From Nodosilinea sp. LEGE 06152 (GTDB lineage Bacteria > Cyanobacteriota > Cyanobacteriia > Phormidesmidales > Phormidesmidaceae), in the NCBI RefSeq assembly GCF_015207525.1, contig NZ_JADEWR010000018.1, positions 160,735 to 224,734 of the forward strand: a stretch of DNA of 64,000 bases. The letters are read 5' to 3'. Below the pieces are notes generated by a model that saw only the letters and a program-made list of their open reading frames with translations, was not told where the DNA came from and did not search any database. This document shows, piece by piece, positions 16,752 through 25,100 of the stretch. Position numbers and translations under genes: made by a program. Positions within the stretch are counted from its first letter, which is position 1. Each line of letters begins with the position of its first letter.

Positions 16752-17939
16752 TTAGGTGCGAGTGAGGGCGAGGTGCTTGCGAATAACGGAGAGAATCACA
16801 ATCGGCTCCATAGGTTTACTCAAAAAATCTGTGGCTCCTAGCAGGCGGGCGCGCACCTGGTCGACCAGACCGTCGCTGCCGCTGAGAATTATGATGGGAA
16901 CCGCTTTAAAGCGGGACATTTTGCGCAGGCTGCTGCAAATTTCGTAGCCGTTTGTGTCGGGCATGACCAGGTCTAAAAACACCAGATCTGGCTTTTGAGC
17001 CAGCAGTGTAGGAATCGCCTTGGCCCCTTCGGTAATCGGCACAAAATCGTACCCCGCCGCCCGAATCACCTGCCCCATCGCTTTGCAAACCATCGGGCTG
17101 TCGTCCACACAGGCAATTTTGAGGGGGCGCTGGTGATCTGCGATCGGTGGGTCTCCCCCACCTGGGGCCGGAAAGTCGGCCACCTCGACCAGGCCTATCC
17201 AGCCAGCCTGAATATAGGGCTGTAGCGCCTGGGTGAGATTGAACACGTCTTGCCCCAGTTTGACCGCCAGGTCGCGCAGGCTGCGCTGACCATCGAGCAG
17301 CTGCATCAGCGAGGCATAGACCCCCGGCGACACCTGCGCCCGAATCGGCTCTGGATGCTGAATGACCGGGGCCAAGTTGGGCGAGTAGGCTTCTAGCCCT
17401 CCCTCTAGCCAGGCCTCCCAGCGGTCAGTCACCGAGGGCAGCAGCGCGGCTTCGTTAATGGCGATGGGCACCTGGCCGGAGTCAAGCGCAGGCTGTCGAG
17501 CGAGCTGATATTGAGCTTCGGGGGTTTGCACAACATCAAAGAGAATGTCGGCCACAATATTGGTGCTGATCTCCTGCAGAGCCTGGGGAGAGAGTCGTCC
17601 CTGGCTGAGCCAGTTGTGCAGTAGGTGGTAGTCCCAGCCGTCCAGCCAGCTAGCCGTGGAGCTAGCCACTAGCGATTTTTGCAGCGTCTGGTAGCTGAGG
17701 TCGAATTCTGGCAAACGGGCCTGGGCCTGGCGATACCACTGCCGTGTGGGGTGTACCCCGCCGTGGCCGTAAACGACCTGACCCCGGTTAAAAAATAGAA
17801 TCCATTGGTGCCCCTCGGGGGCAGACCAGGTGAGCTTACCGCTAAAATTTAGACGTTTGAGAACCGGAAAAATTTGCAGCTTTTTAATGCGTAAATAGTT
17901 GACAATGGGTTTAGAATACTGGGCTGATCTGCCATTCAT
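16752..17939 (-). CDS. PatA-type response regulator (PixG/PilG-like), operon 1
   Basis: Protein of 395 residues. The first ~260 residues are a PATAN-type region: a small beta-barrel-like start (FSGKLTWSA, WILFFNRGQVVYG) followed by helices. Residues ~275-393 are a receiver domain (IACVDDSPMV, phospho-acceptor in FLDLVMPDTNG, conserved Lys in FLSKPM). It is the first gene of operon 1, as pixG/pilG is in Synechocystis. PixG- and PilG-type proteins interact with the pilus motor ATPase PilB to set pilus extension. No clear Shine-Dalgarno precedes ATG 17939. Confidence 0.88.
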   Translation of the reverse strand: MNGRSAQYSKPIVNYLRIKKLQIFPVLKRLNFSGKLTWSAPEGHQWILFFNRGQVVYGHGGVHPTRQWYRQAQARLPEFDLSYQTLQKSLVASSTASWLDGWDYHLLHNWLSQGRLSPQALQEISTNIVADILFDVVQTPEAQYQLARQPALDSGQVPIAINEAALLPSVTDRWEAWLEGGLEAYSPNLAPVIQHPEPIRAQVSPGVYASLMQLLDGQRSLRDLAVKLGQDVFNLTQALQPYIQAGWIGLVEVADFPAPGGGDPPIADHQRPLKIACVDDSPMVCKAMGQVIRAAGYDFVPITEGAKAIPTLLAQKPDLVFLDLVMPDTNGYEICSSLRKMSRFKAVPIIILSGSDGLVDQVRARLLGATDFLSKPMEPIVILSVIRKHLALTRT

Positions 17940-18217
17940 ATCTAGAGCCTGACTTGGTAATAGTTTTGAGTTTTTAGGCTCGATTTAGTTCGGCACGATG
18001 TCGGCGTAGCGTCACGATCGCTAAACACGACTGTGCGCTAGGCTGACCCAAAGACTTTGCCGTTCATCTAACTTTTTATGAATAAAATGATGACTAAATC
18101 ATCCCAAGTCTGACTATAGAAATCAATCGTTCTAACTCATGGATCTAAGTTTTTTAGAAATTTCTTTATAAGTATTAAGATCGGGCTGTTTTGGCGAAAG
18201 TTTTCCGGGCGATGTTC
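17940..18217. other. AT-rich promoter region of operon 1
   Basis: These 278 bases separate the end of operon 2 from the start of operon 1, both on the minus strand. They are clearly richer in A/T than the surroundings (about 18070-18180) and should contain the operon 1 promoter and any terminator of operon 2. No strong hairpin with a T run is apparent to me. The 11-mer GATGACTAAAT here (18088-18098) recurs in front of the cellulose operon (40326-40336). Confidence 0.45.
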
Positions 18218-18709
18218 TTAGGAAAGCAGGGCATCGACATCGAGTAAAAACAAAGGGGGCTCGGTGTCGCTGAGGGTGACCAGGGTATTGATGCCCTGGA
18301 GATGGTTCATCATTAAGTAGGTGGTGGGGATGGGGCTAAAGGCCGACTGGCGCGCCCGTTTGAGGCTGGGGATGTCATCGATTAACAGCCCTAGCAGGCC
18401 AAAGCGCGGCGAGTCAACCACCAAAATGGCCTGGAGGGGCTGGTGGTCAATATCTGTGGCCGGGTCGCCATGTCCCGGCAGCAGCGGCGCTGACTGATAG
18501 ATGCGATCGGCTACATCCATGATCGGAACGGTCTCTTGATTGAGCTGAGTTAATCCCAGGCCCGGGCCCGGAGCCTGACTCGCCGGGGGAATGACCCGAC
18601 GAGCCATGGCCAGGGGCAGGCAAAACCAGTTGTGGCGCAGCGGAAAGGCAATCAGCCGCAGCGAGGGTTCTGGCGTGGGCAGACGGCGGTAGCGGGCGAG
18701 GGCTGTCAT
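18218..18709 (-). CDS. CheW-like protein, extra copy at the end of operon 2
   Basis: Protein of 163 residues with a single divergent CheW domain (LRLIAFPLRHNWFCLPLAMARRVIPP, then LGLTQLNQETVPIMDVADRIYQ). It follows cheA by 91 bases, so operon 2 has CheW genes on both sides of the receptor-kinase pair. The usual hydrophobic G-x-x-x-x-R-G coupling turn is changed to LGLTQLNQETVPIMD, as in many accessory CheW-like proteins. It may feed a second receptor into the same kinase or antagonise coupling; this is inference. Confidence 0.8.
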   Translation of the reverse strand: MTALARYRRLPTPEPSLRLIAFPLRHNWFCLPLAMARRVIPPASQAPGPGLGLTQLNQETVPIMDVADRIYQSAPLLPGHGDPATDIDHQPLQAILVVDSPRFGLLGLLIDDIPSLKRARQSAFSPIPTTYLMMNHLQGINTLVTLSDTEPPLFLLDVDALLS

Positions 18710-18739
18710 GGGAGAAGAGGAAGTGAGGGGAAACGAAAA

Positions 18740-18795
18740 ATTTTGAATTTTGAATTCAAGCCGTTAATTCAAAACTAAGAACTCAAAACTCAAAA
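18740..18795. repeat. heptamer array with inverted halves
   Basis: TTTTGAA occurs twice in tandem (18741-18754), then after a short gap come TTCAAAA, CTAAGAA, CTCAAAA and CTCAAAA in exact 7-base phase (18768-18795). The two halves are of opposite sense, so the transcript can fold into a hairpin between cheA and the terminal cheW of operon 2. Confidence 0.8.
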
Positions 18796-18800
18796 CCGCG

Positions 18801-21800
18801 CTAAGACACCAGGGCCGGTTGGATGAGGTCTTCGAGGGTTTTGAGCAGGGTTTGCTCGTTGTAGGGCTTGGTAAAGTAGGCCGCCGCCCCCAGGCTCATG
18901 GCCAGTTGACGGTGTTTCTTGCTGCCGCGAGAGGTCAGCATGGCGACGGGCAGGTGTTCGTGATCGGTTTCGGCTTTGAGCCGGGCCAAAAAGCCGTAGC
19001 CGTCTAAGCGGGGCATTTCGACATCACAAATAACGGCTTCAACCGCCAGCCCGGCGACCAGTTTGTCGAGGGCATCCTGGCCGTCTTTGGCCTGGGCCAC
19101 CTGATACCCGGCTTTTTCGAGGGTGAGGGCCAGCAGGCGGCGCACGTTAATTGAGTCGTCGATCAGCAGCACGGTGGGTTTGCGTATAGCGGTGCTGGTC
19201 TCGTAGCGCGGGCTGTCGCTCAAAAAGGCCGGAATGGCGGTTTCGTCCAGGGTGCTGGCACCGGAGGCTTCGCAGCTGGCAATCCAGTACAGCAGCTCGG
19301 CGGTATTGACCAGGGGCACCACCTGGCCATCGCCCATAATCGTGCAGCTGTTGAAGCCTTTGGGCATGGGCAGGTTGCCGACGACTCGGCGCAGGGCGAC
19401 CTCCTGCTCGCCCCACGATCGCTCGATTTGCAGACCGACCCAGCGCTGGTTAGCCTGCACCAGCAGCACCGTGGGTTCAGAAATGGCGGGGGCGGTCTCC
19501 GGGCTTTCGATCACCACGGGGCAGTTAAAGTGGAGCCAGTCGGCCAGGCGCACCAGCTGCACCAGCTCGCCGTTCCACTCAAAGCTGTCGCGACCGGCGG
19601 TGGTGAGAATGGCGTCGGGGGGGAGGGCAAAAATTTCTTCGATCGCATCGACCGGAAAGGCCATCCGCATGCCCCGGCTTTCGACAATCAGCACCCGCGT
19701 CACCGACAGGGTAAAGGGAATAGAGATCGTGAAGGTGGTGCCGACGCCGGGCTGGGTGTCGACTTGAATGTCGCCGCGAATGTCTTTCAGCTTGCTGCGC
19801 ACCACGTCCATGCCAATGCCGCGCCCCGAGAGGTCGGTGACTTCGCTGGCGGTGCTAAAGCCCGGCTCAAAGATTAGCGACAGCAGCTCCTGGTCGCTAG
19901 CGGCGGCGAGTAACCCCTCATCGAGGCCCATGTGGCGGGCGCGATCGCGGATTTTCTCCACCGCAATGCCGCCGCCGTCGTCGCGGATGGTAATGATGGT
20001 GCGGCTGTTGTGCTGCTGGGCCGAAATGGCGATTGTACCTGTGGTGGGTTTGCCTCGCTGCTGGCGGGTGGCAGCGTCTTCAATGCCGTGGTCAAAGCAG
20101 TTGCGAATGATGTGCATCAGCGGCTCCTGCAGGGCCTCCAGCACGTTGCGATCGACCAGGGTGCGATCGCCCTTGAGCTTGAGTTCCACCGGCTTGCTGT
20201 ACTGCAGCGACATCTGCCGCAGGGAGCGGGGGTAGCGATCGAAAATATCCGCCAGGGGCCGCATGCGCAGCTGGGTGAGGTTCTTTTGCAGCTGGCGCGA
20301 GGTTTTGCGCAGCGTGCGGGTGGTCTGCTCGGTGCCGTCGAGGGAGAGCTCAATGTCGGCCCCTACCTCCTGCAGCTGAATAATGGTTTCGATAATTTCG
20401 CGAAACGGCAGGTGCAGGTCGCGGTAGTGGTCGAGTTCAAGCACGTCAAACTGCTGACGCAGGGCACTTTCAGCCGTTAGCGCCACAATTTCGGAAGCGT
20501 TTTGCAGGGCCGGGGCGGCGGGCAGCAGGGGGCGGCTAGTATCCTGGGTGGCAACGGTGTCGTAGGCGGCCCGCAGGTCGCTGTTGACCTGGTCAAGGGT
20601 GCGCATGCGGGTTTGCAGAGTGCCAACCAAACCCCGCAGGCGGCTGACTTCTAGCTCTAGCCGGTGGCGCTCAATGGTCAGTTCGCCAAACAGGTCGCTG
20701 AGCTGATTAATCTGCTTCACCGGTACCCGCACGGTGCTGTCGTTGTCGGCATCGTCGGTGTCTGCGGCGGGGGTATGGCCATTGGTTGACCAGCTAGCGC
20801 CCTGGGCTGCACCCCAGTCAACGGTGGCAAACTCGTCGAGGCCAGGGGTATCTGGCCAGCTAGTGGCCCCGTCCATGTGCCCGTCGAGCGTCCCGTCCAG
20901 TTCCCCGTTGGTGACGTGGCTAACGGCGGCCAGGTCTGCCGATTCGTCCTCAGTCAGCTCATCAATGTCGTCAATTAGGTAGTCGGCCTGCAGGGCGGGC
21001 TCGTCGGCGAGCGGCCAGAGGGGGGCGGTTATTTCGCCGTCGCTCAGGCTGGGAATTTGGTCACCATAGGATTCGATTGCGATTTCTGTCGCAATTTCTG
21101 TCGCGACTTCGGGCGCGACTTCGGGCGCAACTTCGGGCGCAACTTCAGGCGCAACGGCTGCCGTCGCCTCAGGGGCGATCGCCATCTGGGTCGGCAGTTC
21201 GGCCAGGTGTCCCGTGAGCACCAGAGCCTGGGCTCGTCGCCAGACCGCCAGCGCCTCCTGCACAACGGGCACCAGGGCCTCGTCAGCGGCGGCTGTCACC
21301 TGATCGGCCACCGACCGGCAGAGGTTGACAAAGCTTTGAATCTGGAGCATTTCGCCCAGGCCGCCCAGCTCCTGGGCCAAAATCTGCGCCTCCTCGCGCA
21401 GGCAGGGCGACGGCCCGGCCAGCACCTCCTCCAGCCGATTCAAACAGCCCTCGACCTCGCTCTGAAACAGTAGAGGAATAATATCCTGGCCCTCCTCCGG
21501 CGAGAGCATGGAGTAGGCGTCTTCATCGACCGGGTCGCCCAGGCGATCGTGGAGCTGCTCAAAAATAGGGCTGGCGTGCTGCTCAACCCACCGCTCATCG
21601 ACCGGAGACTGGTGCGGGGTGCCGTGGCTGAGGCACTGACGCTGCCCCACCATCACCTGGCTCAGGCAGTCGACCGCCGCCAGCAGCAGCTGCTCCAGGC
21701 TGGGGTCAACCTCGACTTTGCCCCGCTGCACTTTCAGCACTTTGAGGCTGTCTTCGAGGCGGTGGGCAAAGTCGCTGAGCAGCTGAAACCCCATCAGCGC

Positions 21801-21962
21801 TGCCCCCCCTTTGATCGAGTGGGCGGCCCGCAGCGCTTCGTTGATGCTGCTGGCCTCAAAGGTTTGGGTCAGCCCCATCAGGTGGGTGCCGAGGGTTTCG
21901 AGATATTCCTGGGCTTCGTCGAGAAACTGAAGCCGAATTTCAAGTTCCTTTGCGTCGGACAT
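18801..21962 (-). CDS. CheA-type hybrid histidine kinase, operon 2
   Basis: Protein of 1053 residues from ATG 21962 (MSDAKELEIR); the open frame to 22076 runs through repeats. Domains: HPt with His48 (AAHSIKGG); a second HPt-like region without the histidine (~180-275); a linker containing four tandem APEV units and acidic stretches (~280-425); dimerisation ~430-600; HATPase with IIRNCFDHGIE, DDGGGIA and GRGIGMD; CheW-like; C-terminal REC (~930-1050, CDVEMPRLDG). It corresponds to PixL. It presumably phosphorylates the PatA-type and CheY-type regulators at the head of its operon in response to the bilin-GAF receptor upstream. Confidence 0.9.
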   Translation of the reverse strand: MSDAKELEIRLQFLDEAQEYLETLGTHLMGLTQTFEASSINEALRAAHSIKGGAALMGFQLLSDFAHRLEDSLKVLKVQRGKVEVDPSLEQLLLAAVDCLSQVMVGQRQCLSHGTPHQSPVDERWVEQHASPIFEQLHDRLGDPVDEDAYSMLSPEEGQDIIPLLFQSEVEGCLNRLEEVLAGPSPCLREEAQILAQELGGLGEMLQIQSFVNLCRSVADQVTAAADEALVPVVQEALAVWRRAQALVLTGHLAELPTQMAIAPEATAAVAPEVAPEVAPEVAPEVATEIATEIAIESYGDQIPSLSDGEITAPLWPLADEPALQADYLIDDIDELTEDESADLAAVSHVTNGELDGTLDGHMDGATSWPDTPGLDEFATVDWGAAQGASWSTNGHTPAADTDDADNDSTVRVPVKQINQLSDLFGELTIERHRLELEVSRLRGLVGTLQTRMRTLDQVNSDLRAAYDTVATQDTSRPLLPAAPALQNASEIVALTAESALRQQFDVLELDHYRDLHLPFREIIETIIQLQEVGADIELSLDGTEQTTRTLRKTSRQLQKNLTQLRMRPLADIFDRYPRSLRQMSLQYSKPVELKLKGDRTLVDRNVLEALQEPLMHIIRNCFDHGIEDAATRQQRGKPTTGTIAISAQQHNSRTIITIRDDGGGIAVEKIRDRARHMGLDEGLLAAASDQELLSLIFEPGFSTASEVTDLSGRGIGMDVVRSKLKDIRGDIQVDTQPGVGTTFTISIPFTLSVTRVLIVESRGMRMAFPVDAIEEIFALPPDAILTTAGRDSFEWNGELVQLVRLADWLHFNCPVVIESPETAPAISEPTVLLVQANQRWVGLQIERSWGEQEVALRRVVGNLPMPKGFNSCTIMGDGQVVPLVNTAELLYWIASCEASGASTLDETAIPAFLSDSPRYETSTAIRKPTVLLIDDSINVRRLLALTLEKAGYQVAQAKDGQDALDKLVAGLAVEAVICDVEMPRLDGYGFLARLKAETDHEHLPVAMLTSRGSKKHRQLAMSLGAAAYFTKPYNEQTLLKTLEDLIQPALVS

Positions 21963-22116
21963 GGTGGGTAGAGGTAGGGATTGAGGGTTGAGGATCGAGG
22001 CGTGGATGGTCGGGGAGTGGGGAGTGGATGGGTAGGGAGTGGATGGGTGCGTGGGTGCGTGGATGTTCAAACTCACCTACCCGCCTACCCGCCTACTCAT
22101 CCACCCATCTACCCCT
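21963..22116. repeat. inverted octamer arrays between receptor and cheA (operon 2)
   Basis: G-rich degenerate octamers (GGATGGGT, GCGTGGGT and similar) run from about 21965 to 22063. They are followed by the spacer TTCAAACT and then the complementary C-rich array (ACCTACCCGCCTACCC, CATCCACCCATCTACCCC) from about 22073 to 22125. The two arrays face each other with under 15 bases between them, so both DNA and RNA can form a long imperfect hairpin. The arrays touch both the cheA start and the receptor stop codon (22117). Confidence 0.85.
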
Positions 22117-25100
22117 CTACTCCTCTCCGGTCTTAAAGGTGCCAACGGTAGCCTGGAGCGATCGCGCCACATCCACCGTCTCGCGCAGGGAGGTAGAGAT
22201 GTTTTGAGACGACTGAGAGGTGCGGGTCGACTCGGCGGCGATCGCCTGCATGAGCTGGGTAACCGACTCCGAGATTTCGACCTGGGAGACCGTGGCTTCA
22301 GAAATCGATCGCACCAGGGTGTCAATCTGCTGGGAGACATCGAGGATGCGGCCCAGGTTTTGCTTGGCGTCTTCGACCAGGCGGGTACCGGCTACAACCT
22401 CGGTAGTGCTTTGATCCATCGCGTCAACCACCTCGGCGGTTTCGCGCTGGATGGTTTCGACAATTCGCTCGATTTCTTTGGTGGCTTCGGCGGAGCGGGC
22501 GGCCAGTTCGCCCACCTCTTCGGCAACCACCGCAAAGCCCTGGCCCTCTTCACCAGCGCGGGCGGCCTCGATACCGGCATTGATGGCTAGCAGGTTGGTC
22601 TGCATGGCGATCTGGTTAATTAGCGAGACCGCCTTAGAAATTTGCTGCGACGACTCGCCCAGGCGCTTCACTTTTTTGGAGGTTTCGCCAATGATTTCCC
22701 GCAGGGTGAGAATGTTTTGCACGGTGAGATCCATCGCCTGACCACTGGTTTCGGCGGTGGTAGAGGCGCTGTTGGCAACCAGGGCGGCCTGCTGAGCACT
22801 GCTGGCCACCTGCTGAATGGAGGCCGTCATGGCTTCGACCGAAGCCAGGGTTTGGGTCACGTCGTCGGCCTGGCGCAGCGCTTCGACCGCCAGGGCCTGA
22901 ATCGCCCCTTCGTTTTCGCCCAGGGAAGCATTCACCTGCTCGGCGGAGGTTTTAACCTTGGTCACAATCTGGCGCAGGCTTTCCACAATCGAGTTGAAGA
23001 AGTCGGCAACGGTGCCAATTTCTCCCGCCGTGACATCGGCGCGCACGGTGAGGTCGCCACGGGACGCCCCTTCCACCTCGCTGAGCAGCTCGACCAGCTG
23101 CATTTGCAGGGCCTCTTGCTTTTGGCGACGCTCCTCGGAGAGGGCTTCGGCCTGGGCGTAGAGGCGGGCCTGCTCTAGGGCAAAGCCCAGCTGAATCGCC
23201 ACCTGACGGACGAAGTTGATTTCCATCACATCCCAGTTGCGAGGACCGCTGCACTGGTGAGCAATCAGCAGACCGATCAGTTCCCCATTGGTGAGAATGG
23301 GGGCGACCAGGTTGGCCTTGACGTTGTACTGCTCGAGCTGGCGCAGGTGGCACTCGGTGAGCTCGGCCTCGGCCAGGTTGGGCACTGCCTGCACCCGGCC
23401 CTGGCGGTATTGCTCGATGTAATTTTCTTTGAAGCAGGGGTCGTAGAGGTCGTTGCCAAGCGCGGTAGCCCATCCCTGGCCCACCGACTCGGCCACAAAC
23501 GTGCCTTTCCAGGTTTCGTCAAACTGGTACACAACGACGCGATCGCTGCTCAAAATCCGCCGCGTTTCGGTAACGGCGGCGCGGAAGATGCGCTCTTCGT
23601 CGAGGCTTTCGCGCAGGCGGGAGACGATTTCGTTGATCTGGCGCTCGCGGGCGGCGGTCAGCTCTTGCTGCTTCAAGAGCTCAACCTGGTTGAGGGCAAA
23701 GCCCAGCTGAATCGCCACCTGACGGATGAAGTTGATTTCCATGGCCTCCCAGTTGCGGGGGCCGCTGCACTGGTGAGCGATCAGCAGACCGAACAGCTCA
23801 TCGTTGATCACAATGGGGGCGACCAGGTTGGCCTTGACGTCGTACTGCTCAAGCTGGCGCAGGTGGCACTCGGTGAGCCCGGCCTCGGCCAGGTTAGACA
23901 CCGCCTGCACCCGGCCCTGGCGGTATTGCTCAATATATTTTTCTTTGAAGCAGGGGTCGTAGACTTTGTCTTCGAGGGCGGCGGGCCAGCCTTGCCCCAC
24001 CGATTCAGCGACAAAAGTACCTCGCCAGGTTTCGTCAAATTGGTACACACTCACGCGATCGGCTTGCAGCGCCCGACGGGTTTCGGTGACGGCGGCCCGG
24101 AAGATACGCTCTTTATCCAGGCTTTCGCGCATGAGGGAGATAATTTCGGTGATCTGGCGCTCGCGGGTGGCGGTAGATTCTTGCTGCTGAAGCAGGCGGG
24201 CCTGGCTGAGGGCATAGCCAATCTGGAGCGATACCTGCTGGATCAGGTCAATTTCATCGGGAGTCCAGTGGCGGGGGCGATCGCACTGGTGTACGCACAG
24301 CAGACCAATCAGTTCATCGCCCGCCAGCAGAGGAGCCACCATATTGGCCATCACCTCCAGCTTTTCGAGAATTTCGCAGTGGCAGTCGGAGAGCTGGGCC
24401 TCCTGGCGGTTGGTCATCGTTGTCACTCGCCCGGCGTAGTAGCGCTCCAGAGCCTCAGGGCTGAGCGGGTCTGCAATGGTTTGGCCCACGGCCCGCTTCC
24501 AGCCGCGCCCGATCGCCTCGGCGGTAATGTCGCCACCCTTAAAGTCGGGGTGAAAGCGGTAGATCAGCACCCGGTCTACCTCCAGCACGCCCCGCAGGCC
24601 TTCTACCGAGGTGCTGAGAATGGTTTGCTCATTGAGCGACTGGCGGATGCGGCTGGTCAGATCGGCCAGCAGGTTGGCCCGAGCGGCGGAGTGCTGCTCT
24701 TTTTGACCCTGGCGACGCAGCAGATCTTCAGATTCGGTGACGTTGGCGGCTAGCTGGTTAAAGGCCTGGGCGACTTGGCCCACCTCGTCCCTGGCGTACA
24801 CCTCGGCGCGGGCCTGGCGATCGCCCATGCCAAAGCGCCAGGCGGCCTGCTGCAGGTTTTTCAGCGGACGCATGACCGATCGCCCCAGCAGGGCGGCAAT
24901 GCCCACATCGGCAGCCAGGGCCAGCAGGGCAATCAGCAGTTGTATGCGCAGGCTGTTGCCAATCAGCGTGTTGAGGCCGGTTTCGGAGGTGCCCCGCACC
25001 ATCACCGCGATCGGTACGCCGTTAAAGTCTTCGATGGCGCGGGCGGCCAGGGTGTAGGTGGTACCGTCAATGCGATCGCGGCGGGTTACCTCCTGGCCTG

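Noticed and set aside
21057..21473. Open plus-strand frame of 138 codons rich in Arg/Asn/Phe-Gly repeats over cheA of operon 2.
   Set aside because: It is a shadow of the APEV repeat linker of CheA read on the other strand; the repeat makes it open, not coding.
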